The position numbers and the translations under genes are program-made. Positions 38,072 through 47,603 of a DNA stretch of 64,000 nucleotides are shown one piece after another (the first letter of the stretch is position 1; each line of letters opens with the position of its first letter). The notes beneath the pieces were generated by a model. That model was not told where the DNA came from, did not search any database, and saw nothing but the letters and a program-made list of their open reading frames with translations. Source of the stretch: Candidatus Methylacidithermus pantelleriae (GTDB lineage Bacteria > Verrucomicrobiota > Verrucomicrobiia > Methylacidiphilales > Methylacidiphilaceae); contig NZ_CAJNOB010000023.1 in assembly GCF_905250085.1 (NCBI RefSeq), forward strand, positions 1 through 64,000, given 5' to 3'.

Positions 38072-38614
38072 ATGTCTCGCATCGGTCGAAAACCTATTCC
38101 GATTCCTCAGGGGGTACGCGTGGTTGTTGAGGGCAAAAAGGTCCAGGTGGTGGGGCCGAAGGGGGAGCTCGCCCACGAGCTTCCTCCTTTTCTGGAGGCC
38201 CGTGTGGAGGATGGCTCGTTGCGGCTGGAAAACCATGGACAAGAACGAGAGCACAAGGCTTTCTATGGTCTTCACCGGAGCCTTCTGGCCAATGCGGTCC
38301 AGGGGGTGTTCCAGGGTTTCCGGAAGGAATTGGAGATTCAGGGGATCGGGTTCCGAGCTTCTCTGCAGGGCCGGAAACTGGAACTCAATCTCGGATTTTC
38401 CCATCCCATTTCTTTTCCGATCCCTGACGGGATTCAAGTTACGGTTCGCGAAGGAACCCAGATTGTGATTGAAGGAATCGACAAACAGCGAGTCGGTGAG
38501 GTGGCAGCTTCCCTCCGGCGGTTGTATCCCCCGGAGCCGTACAAGGGGAAGGGGATCCGTTACGTCGGAGAGGTTATCCGTCGCAAGGAAGGGAAGACGG
38601 CTCAGAGCAAGTGA
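38072..38614 (+). CDS. rplF: 50S ribosomal protein L6
   Basis: L6 supports the factor-binding centre. The 180-residue protein has [49 protein letters not shown] and the C-terminal signature [21 protein letters not shown]. The stop overlaps an in-frame GTG that could start rplR (38611). Confidence 0.97.
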   Translation: MSRIGRKPIPIPQGVRVVVEGKKVQVVGPKGELAHELPPFLEARVEDGSLRLENHGQEREHKAFYGLHRSLLANAVQGVFQGFRKELEIQGIGFRASLQGRKLELNLGFSHPISFPIPDGIQVTVREGTQIVIEGIDKQRVGEVAASLRRLYPPEPYKGKGIRYVGEVIRRKEGKTAQSK

Positions 38615-38649
38615 ACTCTCCTACCATCGAGCTTTCTCAAGACCTGGCC

Positions 38650-39015
38650 ATGATCCGGGTGAAATCCAGGAAAGAGGCGAGGCACCGGAGGCACCTTCGG
38701 GTGCGGAAGAAGGTGAACGGGACGCCCGATCGTCCTAGGCTTTGCGTGTGTTTTACGGGGCGGCACATTTACGCCCAATTGATCGATGATACAGCGGGGC
38801 GAACTCTGGCGAGCGTGATGACTACGGAAAAAGAGCTGGCGGAGCAGCCCTTGCGACCTAACCAGGCTTCGGCTGCGGTGGTAGGACGTATCCTGGCCGA
38901 GCGAGCGCTTGCGAAAAACATTCGCCAGGTGGTCTTTGACCGTGGGGGATATCGGTATCACGGAAAGGTGAAAGCTTTGGCCGATGCGGCGCGGGCCGCG
39001 GGGCTCGTGTTCTAA
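38650..39015 (+). CDS. rplR: 50S ribosomal protein L18
   Basis: L18 brings 5S rRNA to the 50S subunit. From the ATG at 38650 the protein has 121 residues, the family norm: [40 protein letters not shown] and [24 protein letters not shown] at 38611 overlapping the rplF stop would add 13 unlike residues but gives better coupling. The choice is uncertain. Confidence 0.92.
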   Translation: MIRVKSRKEARHRRHLRVRKKVNGTPDRPRLCVCFTGRHIYAQLIDDTAGRTLASVMTTEKELAEQPLRPNQASAAVVGRILAERALAKNIRQVVFDRGGYRYHGKVKALADAARAAGLVF

Positions 39016-39071
39016 ACGTTTCCTATGGGACGATCATCGGAAGAGGTTTTTCTTGCTTAAGCACGAAACTT

Positions 39072-39725
39072 ATGGAAACCGAAGAAAAAAAAGTGGCAGA
39101 GGAAGGGGTTATCCAGGAAGATCCTGTCGTGTTGGAGGAGGAAACGGCCGCGGCTGCGGGTCGGCGAGTCGTTCTTCCCAAGCGCTTGGATCGGCACCTT
39201 GTGGGATCTTCTGAGGCAGAGCTCTGCGATAAGGTGGTGCACATCAATCGATGTGCCAAGGTGGTCAAAGGGGGGCGCCGATATAGTTTCGGAGCCCTTG
39301 TGGTGGTGGGAGATCGCATGGGAAAGGTGGGTGTTGGTTTTGGAAAGGCCAATGAGGTGGTAGAGGCTGTCCGGAAGGCCACGGAATCGGCACGAAAGAA
39401 CATGGAGGAAATTGTCCTTGATGGCCACACGATTCCCCATGAGGTGTGCGGCGAGTTTGATGGCGGGAAGGTGCTGTTAAAGCCGGCCTCTCCGGGGACT
39501 GGGATTATTGCGGGAGCGGCTGTGCGAGCGGTTGTAGAAGTCGCAGGGATCCGGGATGTTTTGACGAAATCGCTTGGTTCGAGTAATCCCTATAACGTGG
39601 TCAAGGCGACCCTGGAAGCTTTGCGGCAACTAAAGTCGAGGGAAACGGTGGAGAGGCTGCGGGGGAAACCGTTAGGCCGGTCCATGGCGAGGGACCGCAA
39701 TTTGGGTGAGGCCCTTCGGGCCTAA
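39072..39725 (+). CDS. rpsE: 30S ribosomal protein S5
   Basis: S5 supports decoding fidelity and mRNA entry. The 217-residue protein has an acidic, Glu-rich N-terminal extension of about 45 residues. The double-stranded-RNA-binding S5 core follows with [34 protein letters not shown] and [20 protein letters not shown], then the ending [18 protein letters not shown]. The rpmD gene that often follows is absent. Confidence 0.96.
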   Translation: METEEKKVAEEGVIQEDPVVLEEETAAAAGRRVVLPKRLDRHLVGSSEAELCDKVVHINRCAKVVKGGRRYSFGALVVVGDRMGKVGVGFGKANEVVEAVRKATESARKNMEEIVLDGHTIPHEVCGEFDGGKVLLKPASPGTGIIAGAAVRAVVEVAGIRDVLTKSLGSSNPYNVVKATLEALRQLKSRETVERLRGKPLGRSMARDRNLGEALRA

Positions 39726-39815
39726 AGGAAAGCCCAAGGGGTTGGGGAACGCAGGCTCTCTCCAGGCAAAGGCCTGGCGCTTTTGGGGAGCGGTGTTAGG
39801 GAAGGAGACAATTTC

Positions 39816-40271
39816 ATGAGGCTTCACGAGGTACGACCCAGACCGGGTGCGAAACATCGGGTCAAACGCGTGGGCTGCGGGGAAAGCTCGGGTCACGGGA
39901 AAACCTCGGGTCGGGGAACCAAGGGCCAGAAAGCCCGTTCGGGAGGGAGTATCCGGCCAGGTTTTGAGGGTGGGCAGATGCCCCTGATCCGGCGGATTCC
40001 GAAGCGGGGATTTAACCATCGCGCCTTTCAGACCCGTTATGCACCAGTTAACGTGGGAGCTCTCGAGAGGCTTTCGGAAGAGGTGATTGACGAAGAGGTC
40101 CTCCGGAAGGTGGGGCTGGTCAAGGGACGTTGGGACGGAGTAAAAATTTTGGGGGGCGGTGAGATTCATCGAAGAATCGTCGTTCGAGTGCAAGCTGTGA
40201 GCCAGGCGGCAAAGGCCAAGATCGAACAAGCCGGGGGAAAAGTCGAAACGGTGCCAAAGAGAGCTAGCTAG
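39816..40271 (+). CDS. rplO: 50S ribosomal protein L15
   Basis: L15 is a late-assembly protein with a long basic arm. From the ATG at 39816, preceded by GAAGGAG, it has 151 residues with MRLHEVRPRPGAKHRVKRVG, GHGKTSGRGTKGQKARSGG, GFEGGQMPLIRRIPKRGFNH and a C-terminal KIEQAGGKVE. It lies between rpsE and secY with no L30 gene in the 90-nt rpsE-rplO spacer. Confidence 0.95.
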   Translation: MRLHEVRPRPGAKHRVKRVGCGESSGHGKTSGRGTKGQKARSGGSIRPGFEGGQMPLIRRIPKRGFNHRAFQTRYAPVNVGALERLSEEVIDEEVLRKVGLVKGRWDGVKILGGGEIHRRIVVRVQAVSQAAKAKIEQAGGKVETVPKRAS

Positions 40272-40391
40272 CCCCATAGAAAAGGAGCGCCCTGGGTTTT
40301 CCTTCGTTGCCCAGACGAGAGTGAAGGAAACAGTGAAAGCCCACAGTTTATGGCTCCATTCCCTAGGGGTTGGGATGGGCAAAAAAAAGAA

Positions 40392-41888
40392 ATGATTAGC
40401 GCCTTCGTCAACGCTTTTAAAATTGCCGAGCTGCGGCAAAGGCTTCTTTTTACTTTGGCCCTGATCGTCGTCATCCGTATCGGCTCTGCAATTCCCACCC
40501 CGGGGGTCAACCCCCACGTCCTTGGGGAATACTTTGCGACGGTAATCGACCAGCAAGCTCAGGGGTCTGTGGTGGGGATGCTCAATCTTTTTAGTGGCGG
40601 CGCTTTGGAAAACTGCGCGGTTTTTTCCCTAAGCGTCATGCCCTACATTAGCGCGAGCATCATGATGCAACTTTTGACGGTGGTTGTCCCGAGTCTTGGG
40701 AAGATGGCGCGAGAAGAAGGAGGGAGACAGAAAATTACCCAGTACGCGCGAGTGTTAACCGTCTTTCTTTGCCTCTTTCAAGGCTACCTCCTTTCGGTAG
40801 GTTTTGAAAATCCGGAAACGATCCCTCTTCTCCACGGGATTAGCGGGGTGATCGAACGGCTGGGGGTTCCTCTGGTGGCCGAGCCCGGATGGAGCTTTCG
40901 CTTGACCACGATGATTTCGCTTACCGCAGGCACCATGCTCCTCATGTGGCTGGGGGAACAGATTACGGATAGGGGAATTGGTAACGGGGTATCCCTTATT
41001 ATCACTGTGGGTATACTGGCACGATTGCCTGCGGCTTTGGTTCAAGCCTGGGGAAAGCTCGTTTCGCCTTCGGCGGCGACGGCTGCTAGTCCGTTTCTTT
41101 TAGTTCTTTTGCTTGTTTTTCTCTTTGGAGTTATCGCGGCCACCGTCGCCATGACGCAAGCCATGCGCAAGGTGACCGTGCAGTATGCGAAACAAGTGCG
41201 CGGAACTCGCGTTTACGGGGGCCAAACCACCTTTATCCCCCTCAAGGTGAACTATGCAGGAGTCATGCCCATCATTTTTGCGCAGGCCCTTCTTTTGTTC
41301 CCCTCGACGATGGTAGGGTTTCTTTTTCCCCGATCGCGGATAGCAGCGGCCTTAGCTACGTCGCTTTCAGGAGGATGGCTTCACTACACCTTGACCATCT
41401 TGCTTGTTTTCTTTTTCTCTTTCTTCTGGGTAGCGACTCAATTCAACCCGGTTCAAATTGCAGAGGACCTAAAGAAGCACGGCGGCTTTATTCCGGGGAT
41501 TCGCCCAGGCCAGCCGACGGCCGAGTTTCTGGATCATGCGATGACCCGGTTGACACTGGCCGGAGCGGTGTTTCTTTCTGCTCTGGCGGTCTTACCTATG
41601 GTCGTTCAGAGGACACTTGGCATCCCCGCCATTACCGCGCAGTTTTTTGGAGGAACAAGCTTGCTCATTGTGGTCGGTGTGATTCTTGATACGATGCGCC
41701 AAGCGGAAACCTATCTTTTACAACGGCATTACGATGGCTTTCTTCGTAAGGGCCGGCTTCGCGGCCGCTCCATGGCCCCCGTGGGAGGAACCGGCGCCAC
41801 GGTCCGAGAAGGGGTTCTAGTGTGGCTCTACGCTTTTATTGGACTTTTGGTGATCGCCGGGATCACGATCTCTTTGGCCAAACGTTAG
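40392..41888 (+). CDS. secY: Preprotein translocase subunit SecY
   Basis: SecY forms the protein-conducting channel. The protein has 498 residues and about ten hydrophobic helices. Signatures are IPTPGVNPHVLGEYF with the plug region SGGALENCAVFSLSVMPYIS, then ITDRGIGNGVSLIITVGI and the cytoplasmic-loop basic segment QVRGTRVYGGQTTFIPLKVN. The end is longer than in E. coli, with a basic loop KGRLRGRSMAPVG before the last helix. The rest of the usual spc/alpha genes (infA, rpsM, rpoA, rplQ) does not follow. Instead its stop overlaps the convergent lipA stop by 4 nt. Confidence 0.96.
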   Translation: MISAFVNAFKIAELRQRLLFTLALIVVIRIGSAIPTPGVNPHVLGEYFATVIDQQAQGSVVGMLNLFSGGALENCAVFSLSVMPYISASIMMQLLTVVVPSLGKMAREEGGRQKITQYARVLTVFLCLFQGYLLSVGFENPETIPLLHGISGVIERLGVPLVAEPGWSFRLTTMISLTAGTMLLMWLGEQITDRGIGNGVSLIITVGILARLPAALVQAWGKLVSPSAATAASPFLLVLLLVFLFGVIAATVAMTQAMRKVTVQYAKQVRGTRVYGGQTTFIPLKVNYAGVMPIIFAQALLLFPSTMVGFLFPRSRIAAALATSLSGGWLHYTLTILLVFFFSFFWVATQFNPVQIAEDLKKHGGFIPGIRPGQPTAEFLDHAMTRLTLAGAVFLSALAVLPMVVQRTLGIPAITAQFFGGTSLLIVVGVILDTMRQAETYLLQRHYDGFLRKGRLRGRSMAPVGGTGATVREGVLVWLYAFIGLLVIAGITISLAKR

Positions 41889-42799
41889 GGATAAGGCCCG
41901 GATCTTCCGGAAGCCTTCCAACCTGCAGCTTGCGCATGCTCCTCGGCACGGTAGGAACTTCGCACCAGCGGGCCTGCAGCAACCGAGCGGAATCCCAGCT
42001 CAAATGCGATCGCCCGCCACTGTTCAAACTCCGACGGCGGAACCCACCGGTGAATCGGGCGGTGGGAAGGCGAAGGTTGCAGGTATTGCCCGAGGGTGAG
42101 GATGTCAACAGGAATGGCAGCAAGTTCTTCCAGGCATTGCCGGATCTCCTCTTGGGTTTCTCCAATCCCCAGCATCAGTCCCGTCTTAGTAAGAAAGCCG
42201 GCTTCCCGGGCTTGTCGAAGCACCTGGAGCGAGCGGTTAAAACGAGCCTGAGGACGGATGGCTCTTTGTAGCCGTGGAACCGTCTCGACATTGTGAGCCA
42301 CGACATCTGGGCAAGCAGCGAGAACCGTCTCCAAAGCTTCTGGGCGACCCCGGAAGTCGGGTACCAGCACCTCAATTCCCATGGCGGGGTTCACCCTGCG
42401 GACTTCTCGGATGGTTCGAGCCCAATGCGCAGCTCCCCCGTCCGGGAGATCATCCCGGGCAACAGAAGTAATGACTGCATATCGGAGACCCATGGCTCGT
42501 AGAGCAACGGCAACACGCAGGGGCTCATTGGGGTCCGGAGGGGCCGGCTTTCCTGTCGCGACCGCGCAGAAACGGCAACTGCGGGTACAGGTCTCTCCGA
42601 GAATCATGATCGTGGCAGCCCCTTTCCCCCAGCACTCGCCAATATTGGGGCAGCAGGCGCTCTCGCAAACCGTGTGGAGTTTAAGAAGCGAAAGCGTTTT
42701 CTTTAACTGGAGGTAAGTTGCTCCGCCAGGGGCACGAACCCGTAACCACGGGGGCTTTCGCTTGACCGATACCGAGACCTCTTCGGATAGTACCGCCAT
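41885..42799 (-). CDS. lipA: Lipoyl synthase
   Basis: LipA inserts two sulfurs into octanoyl-lipoyl domains through radical SAM chemistry. The 304-residue protein carries both iron-sulfur motifs: the auxiliary cluster motif CESACCPNIGEC and the radical SAM motif CTRSCRFCAV. The C-terminal RSSYRAEE includes the Ser ligand. Further motifs are SVARDDLPDGGA and VVAHNVETVPRLQ. The ATG at 42799 gives the family-length N-terminus. LipB is not adjacent. It shares its last 4 nt with the end of secY on the other strand. Confidence 0.96.
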   Translation of the reverse strand: MAVLSEEVSVSVKRKPPWLRVRAPGGATYLQLKKTLSLLKLHTVCESACCPNIGECWGKGAATIMILGETCTRSCRFCAVATGKPAPPDPNEPLRVAVALRAMGLRYAVITSVARDDLPDGGAAHWARTIREVRRVNPAMGIEVLVPDFRGRPEALETVLAACPDVVAHNVETVPRLQRAIRPQARFNRSLQVLRQAREAGFLTKTGLMLGIGETQEEIRQCLEELAAIPVDILTLGQYLQPSPSHRPIHRWVPPSEFEQWRAIAFELGFRSVAAGPLVRSSYRAEEHAQAAGWKASGRSGPYP

Positions 42800-42928
42800 A
42801 AGAGAAAATAAGGGAAAGGGCCAAAGCGGGCGAGTCGAGAAGAAAAAAAGCGAGATTCTTTGTGGAGAATGTTTTCTTGGGCCTGGCAAGCAAACGTGAC
42901 CTAAGTATGTTGCAGGCTCGATCTCGCG

Positions 42929-43630
42929 GTGAATATCCTCATTACAGGAGGACCGGCCTACGAACCTTTGGACGAGGTCCGGACTCTAACGAATTGTGCT
43001 ACGGGAAAAACCGCAGTCACTCTTGCCAAGCATTTTTTGAAGAAGGGGCACAAAGTCTGGATCTTTCTTGGGACTCTGTCCAAGTATTCGTTGTCGAGCC
43101 AGACAAACCTTGTGGTGGAACGCTTCGGCACCAATGAAGAATTGGCTCGTCTGTTAGAGGCTGCGGCCAAAGAATCTTCCGTTGAGGCCGTGTTCCACAC
43201 GGCGGCTCTTTGCGATTTCCGGGTAGGCCAGATTTGGAACCAGAAGGGTGAGCCTGTACCTCATCGTCTGAAATTGCCGAGCCAGGCGGTCTACCATGTC
43301 GAGCTTGTCCCGTTGCCGAAGGTGATCAACCGGTTGGCGGACTGGTTTCCCGGGGCCATGCGGGTGGGATGGAAATTCGAAGTTACGGGAGATCGGGTAA
43401 GTAGTCTCCAGCGTGCAGTCCAGCAGGTGGTCGAGACCCGGAGTCACTTCTGTGTGCTAAACGGGCGAGGATATGGAGAGGGGTACGGGGTTGTCGGGCC
43501 TGAAGGTTTGCGTCGACATGCGAGGGATGTGCAAGCCCTGGCTGAGATTCTCGAGGATTTTTTGATCCACTGGGGGAGACCGGAGGATGCCATTGGAAAC
43601 CAGGATCCAGAAAGGAAGCCGTCTTGCTAG
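42929..43630 (+). CDS. CoaB-domain (phosphopantothenate-cysteine ligase-like) protein
   Basis: This 233-residue DFP/CoaB-like protein has the Rossmann start ILITGGPAYEPLDEVR, followed by LTNCATGKTAVTLAKHF, matching the CoaB pattern T-x-G-x-x-E-P-I-D-x-V-R then N-x-S-S-G. FHTAALCDFRVGQ corresponds to the AAVSD(Y/F) motif. It lacks the CoaC decarboxylase half of the usual fused CoaBC. It may be the stand-alone ligase of coenzyme A synthesis, with CoaC elsewhere, or a related paralogue. It begins with GTG and is divergent from lipA. Confidence 0.75.
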   Translation: MNILITGGPAYEPLDEVRTLTNCATGKTAVTLAKHFLKKGHKVWIFLGTLSKYSLSSQTNLVVERFGTNEELARLLEAAAKESSVEAVFHTAALCDFRVGQIWNQKGEPVPHRLKLPSQAVYHVELVPLPKVINRLADWFPGAMRVGWKFEVTGDRVSSLQRAVQQVVETRSHFCVLNGRGYGEGYGVVGPEGLRRHARDVQALAEILEDFLIHWGRPEDAIGNQDPERKPSC

Positions 43631-44165
43631 GGGTTAGGCTCTCCCTTTTTCGAAGCCCAACTCTCAAAGAGGCACGGGGCAAAAAAAGCAGGGCCGGCGC
43701 AAAGTCGTTGGATTTTCTCGTAAGGAACTGAGCTGGTATCCGCAAAAACGACGCACCGGGGTCCAAAAAGTGACCTTTTTTGCTGTGTTTCGGTAGTGGG
43801 CCCAAAGGAGATCCCGTAGGCAGGAGAAAAAAGATTGGACTCGTTGCCTGCTTCCGCCACCAGCGCCGCTCCTGGGAGAAGCCGTCCAGGATTTGCGCCC
43901 CTTCCGCTCCCTGTCATTCTCAAGGGCGGCATTGGCGCACCCGTGCATCGATCTTTCCTGCAACTGGTCGCGTCGTCTTGAGGACGTCACTCATTTCTCC
44001 GGTCTTACGTTGTATGAGTCAACGGTTCTCTTTGAGCCGCCTCTTTTTGACATCAACCATAGGGAAGAGTCTCTTTTGCAAAGAGGATGGGGGAGAGAAC
44101 TCGTTTGCCTGTGACAGCCAATAGCTTCAAGATTATCCAAGAGAGTGATCTTTCGGCGTAGGTCG
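43631..44165. other. Intergenic, no gene seen
   Basis: These 535 nt after the CoaB-like gene contain A-rich runs but no hairpin I trust as a terminator and no supported frame. Confidence 0.45.
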
Positions 44166-44693
44166 ATGCACCGAGACGCGAGCCGGCTCTGTTTGGGGCT
44201 TTCCTTTGGGTTTTTTCTTTTGCTTTTGACCATAGGGTTCTTGCAGGCTCAGGTGACGATCGCCGTCTTGGCCCTTGTCAAGAATAGCGACCGTTACGAC
44301 GGGCAGATCGTTACGGTGATGGGAACGGTTACCGGCTATCGGGAGCGCACCTCCCGCGCAGGGAACCCGTACACCACATTCCGTTTGGAGGATGCGGGAG
44401 CGTCGGTGCTCGTTTTTGCGTGGAAACACCAGGGACTTCGGAACGGTCAGCGAGTGCAAGTCACCGGTAAGTTCCTCAAAACCAAGCGCGTGGGACGGTA
44501 CACCTTTTACAACGAGATCGAGGCCCAGCGAATTGTGGCTGCGGCGCAAGCCAGGCTAAGTCTCCCGGGGGAACCTTTCTTTACGGATGTGATCTTTTGG
44601 CCACCTCTGGGCCTCTATCCTTCGGGGATAACCCCGCCCCAAGAGCAGCTCCCTTCGACTGGGCTTATCCTCAGGCGTTCCGGTAGAGAGTAG
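44166..44693 (+). CDS. Exported OB-fold (tRNA_anti-like) protein
   Basis: This 175-residue protein has a signal peptide (hydrophobic run about residues 11-28, ending LQAQ). An OB-fold core follows with YDGQIVTVMGTVTGYRER, TFRLEDAGASVLVFA and GQRVQVTGKFLKTKRVGRYT. That arrangement is the nucleic-acid-binding-type OB-fold found in exported bacterial proteins of unknown role. The C-terminal 45 residues are Pro-rich with no recognisable domain. The ATG at 44166 is chosen; a GTG 21 nt upstream is possible. Confidence 0.7.
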   Translation: MHRDASRLCLGLSFGFFLLLLTIGFLQAQVTIAVLALVKNSDRYDGQIVTVMGTVTGYRERTSRAGNPYTTFRLEDAGASVLVFAWKHQGLRNGQRVQVTGKFLKTKRVGRYTFYNEIEAQRIVAAAQARLSLPGEPFFTDVIFWPPLGLYPSGITPPQEQLPSTGLILRRSGRE

Positions 44694-44976
44694 AACCCTG
44701 TACGTGCGATCGCCATTGGTTACGGCATGGTAACCCCGTCATCGCTACGTGGGAGCGAAAAGGGGGCTGCAAGCGGATCCTTTTTAGGAGCGCACGATTG
44801 GTTGGCAGAGCTCCGTGCAGAGGGGGAAGGATTCTCGTTTGCGAGAAGCGACCGGAAGGCGGGTAGCATGGTGCGCCAAGGCCATCTTACAGGTAAGATA
44901 TATCGCCAGAATGTGGGCATGAGGACAAAGAAAGAACCCAGGTGTTTGCCATCTGCCCCTGGGAGGAGAAGGCTCA

Positions 44977-47202
44977 TTACAGTCCATGGAACGATCCAGC
45001 CGTCCGGGACTTCTCCTGGGATGCCGCCAACCGGTAGCGCAAGCCAGAGTAACGAACGAGTGCTTCATTATGATACACGGCTCGAGCCAGAGCTCGCTTT
45101 TGGCCGAGGATGACGGCAAGCTGGCGGGCTCTGGTAAGCGCTGTGTAGAGAAGACTACGGTGAAGAAGGACATATTGTTCCATCGCCAGGGGAATGACGA
45201 CGCACGGAAACTCTGAGCCTTGCGATTTGTGGATCGTAATCGCGTAGGCTAGGGCAAGCTCATCGAGCTCCCGCGCATCATACTCAACCATCCGCTCGTC
45301 GAATGCGACCCAAAGGCGTCCTTCTGCGGGTTTCACCGTAACAATTTCCCCAATATCCCCGTTAAAAACTTGCTTTTGATAGTCGTTTTCAATCTGAAGG
45401 ACCTTATCTCCTGGACGAAATCGCCACCCGAATCGCTCGATCATGGGTGTGGCCCTGCCGTTGAGCCGTTCCTGCAGCCGAAGGTTAAGCTCCCGGATCC
45501 CAAGAACACCCCGGTTCATGGGGGCGAGGACTTGGATATCGCGGATGGGATGAAATCCAAATCGAGCAGGGATTCGCTCTGCCACAAGTTCGATCACCAG
45601 TTCTGCAATCTCTTGGGGATCTTCCCTTGGAATAAAGTAAAAGTCACGCGTCGTCTCCGGTTCGGACGAATATGGGGGAAGCCTCCCGTGCAAGATGGCA
45701 TGGGCAGCTCGGACAATGTGACTTCCTTGGGATTGGCGAAGCACTTCCGTGAGTTCTGCTACGGGAACAACTCCGCTTCTAAGGGTTTCATCAAGGACAG
45801 CTCCCGGCCCAACAGCCGGAAGCTGGTTGGGATCACCAACGAGGATCAAGGAAGCGGTCTCGCGAAGAGCTTGGAGGACCCAATGGAACAAGGGTAGATC
45901 AAGCATGGAAGCTTCGTCCACAATGAGAACATCGCAAAGGAGGCGAGAAATCCGGTTCGAAGGTTGATCCTCCTCTCCTGGCCGAATTTCCAATAGTCGA
46001 TGAATCGTTTTTGCAGAAAATCCGGTAGCCTCGGCGAGACGCTTGGCAGCTCTACCTGTTGGAGCACAACACTCAACCCGCATGCCTTGTGCCTGAAAAA
46101 TTTCCAAAAGAGCTCGCACTAAGGTGGTTTTTCCTACGCCGGGTCCTCCACTGAGAATGACAAAACGATGAGTCAAAGCCTGGGCCAGGGCACGCTCTTG
46201 CGAGGCGGTGAGCGTGAGCTGGCTTCTTTGTTTCCAGGCTTCTATGGCCTGGGAAAGCTCGATTGGTCGGTCGAGAAACTGCTCGCGCAACCGCCGGCCC
46301 AATTGGGCGGCAACACCCGACTCCATCCGGTCCAACCAGGGCAGGTAGACAAGCTTCCCACACGGGAACGATCCTGCGGTTAGGACCTTCTTTTCCACGC
46401 ACTTTTCAAGACAGGCTTCTAGAGTCTTTTCCGACAGGTCCGTAAGCAGAGAAGACTCCTCGAGGAGTTTTTCCCACGGCAGGGCTGTATGCCCGTCCTG
46501 TGTCGCAGCTTGCCACAGAAGATATTCCATGGCAGCCCGCATCCGTTGATCAGAATCTTCCGGAATGCCAAAGTTGCGCGCAAGGGAGTCGGCCATGGTA
46601 AATCCGATTCCAGGAACTTCCCGTGCGAGCTGGTACGGGTCATCTTGAATTCTCCTTGCGGTATCGGGCCCGTACTTTGCGTAGATGCGCGCCGCTCGTC
46701 CTCCACCAATACCCAGGCTATGAAGGAAAAGAAGGGTTCTTTGGGTTGCTTTCTCTCGCTGCCATGCCTGGCAGATTTGCTCGCGGCGTTTCGGGCCGAT
46801 GCCCTCCACCTCCTCTAGTCGGTGGGGAGAAGTTTCAATGATGGCCGGCAGGTCTATTCCGAATTTTTCCACCAGTTTTTGAGCATGTACAGGGCCGATG
46901 CTGGGAATGTGGCCACTGGCCAGATACCGTTGAAGCCCCTCAGAACTAAAGGCAGGCAGAACCTTTAACTCATTTGCCTGAAATTGAAGCCCGAAGCGAG
47001 GGTGCCGGAACCAGTGACCCCAAGCCTCAATTTCCTGTCCCACTCTGGGTGCGATGGTTTGGCCCACCAAGGTTGCCAGTGAGGTTTTTTCGGACGATAT
47101 CCTGACCTTGAGGACGGTAAAGCCCGTGTGCTTATGAAAAGCGACGATCCGCTCGATCCGCCCAGTCAACCTCTGGAAGGAGCGCAAAAGTTCCTGCTCC
47201 AT
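44977..47202 (-). CDS. recD2: RecD2-type DNA helicase
   Basis: RecD2 is a 5'-3' SF1B helicase used in repair in bacteria without RecBCD. The 741-residue protein has N-terminal helix-hairpin-helix repeats (LEEVEGIGPKRREQI), the Walker A GGPGVGKTT near residue 354, the Walker B LIVDEASMLD, motif III GDPNQLPAVGPG, and motif VI region THKSQGSEFPCVV ending with LYTALTRARQL. The length suits the RecD2 family. The ATG at 47202 is chosen because upstream residues are not family-like. It is divergent from the micro-protein locus. Confidence 0.93.
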   Translation of the reverse strand: MEQELLRSFQRLTGRIERIVAFHKHTGFTVLKVRISSEKTSLATLVGQTIAPRVGQEIEAWGHWFRHPRFGLQFQANELKVLPAFSSEGLQRYLASGHIPSIGPVHAQKLVEKFGIDLPAIIETSPHRLEEVEGIGPKRREQICQAWQREKATQRTLLFLHSLGIGGGRAARIYAKYGPDTARRIQDDPYQLAREVPGIGFTMADSLARNFGIPEDSDQRMRAAMEYLLWQAATQDGHTALPWEKLLEESSLLTDLSEKTLEACLEKCVEKKVLTAGSFPCGKLVYLPWLDRMESGVAAQLGRRLREQFLDRPIELSQAIEAWKQRSQLTLTASQERALAQALTHRFVILSGGPGVGKTTLVRALLEIFQAQGMRVECCAPTGRAAKRLAEATGFSAKTIHRLLEIRPGEEDQPSNRISRLLCDVLIVDEASMLDLPLFHWVLQALRETASLILVGDPNQLPAVGPGAVLDETLRSGVVPVAELTEVLRQSQGSHIVRAAHAILHGRLPPYSSEPETTRDFYFIPREDPQEIAELVIELVAERIPARFGFHPIRDIQVLAPMNRGVLGIRELNLRLQERLNGRATPMIERFGWRFRPGDKVLQIENDYQKQVFNGDIGEIVTVKPAEGRLWVAFDERMVEYDARELDELALAYAITIHKSQGSEFPCVVIPLAMEQYVLLHRSLLYTALTRARQLAVILGQKRALARAVYHNEALVRYSGLRYRLAASQEKSRTAGSFHGL

Positions 47203-47438
47203 GCCTTTAGCCCTAAGTGTGAACCCAATAGCCCCATCTTGACAAGAGAGGCCCGCACGGCTCATGAGCTCGAGCGGCAGCCAGCCTGGGTTCTCCCCTG
47301 ATTCGTTCCGTTGGCAGGTCCTTGGGAGTGGGAGGATCCTGCATGAAACTCGCAAGCAAAGGGAGGGGAGAGGAATTGGATATCAAAACTTTTTGCGGGA
47401 AGGGGCAAGGTATGGCTTATTTTCTCATAGCACGGCAT

Positions 47439-47462
47439 GAGTGCGTCAGATAAACGCAACTC
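47439..47462 (+). promoter_or_regulatory. Leader hairpin just upstream of the first micro-protein
   Basis: GAGT and GCGT (47439-47446) pair with ACGC and ACTC (47454-47462), with one bulged A and a 7-nt loop CAGATAA. The stem ends one base before the ribosome-site region AAAGGGGGTGA and 18 nt before the ATG. The position suits translational control. Confidence 0.45.
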
Positions 47463-47480
47463 GAAAGGGGGTGACCGACC

Positions 47481-47579
47481 ATGGCGGGTTATGCGTTTAT
47501 CTTCCTCGTGGTTATTGCCGTGGTGCCTTGGATCTATGTCCTATCCACGATCCTTGAAAAATCCAGGGCGACACGATAG
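47481..47579 (+). CDS. 32-residue single-span membrane micro-protein, first of a tandem pair
   Basis: ATG at 47481 is preceded by GGGGGTGA at good spacing and opens a 32-codon frame. It has a short start MAGYAFIF, a continuous hydrophobic span to about residue 25 with a central Pro-Trp-Ile-Tyr, and a charged tail EKSRATR. It shares YAFxxF, PxIY and a Glu-containing charged tail with the second micro-protein 195 nt downstream, so the two are probably paralogues. I do not recognise a family. Candidates by size and shape are a small accessory subunit of a membrane complex or a type I toxin. Confidence 0.6.
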   Translation: MAGYAFIFLVVIAVVPWIYVLSTILEKSRATR

Positions 47580-47603
47580 GCCACGGGAAAGGGTAAATCC
47601 GTA

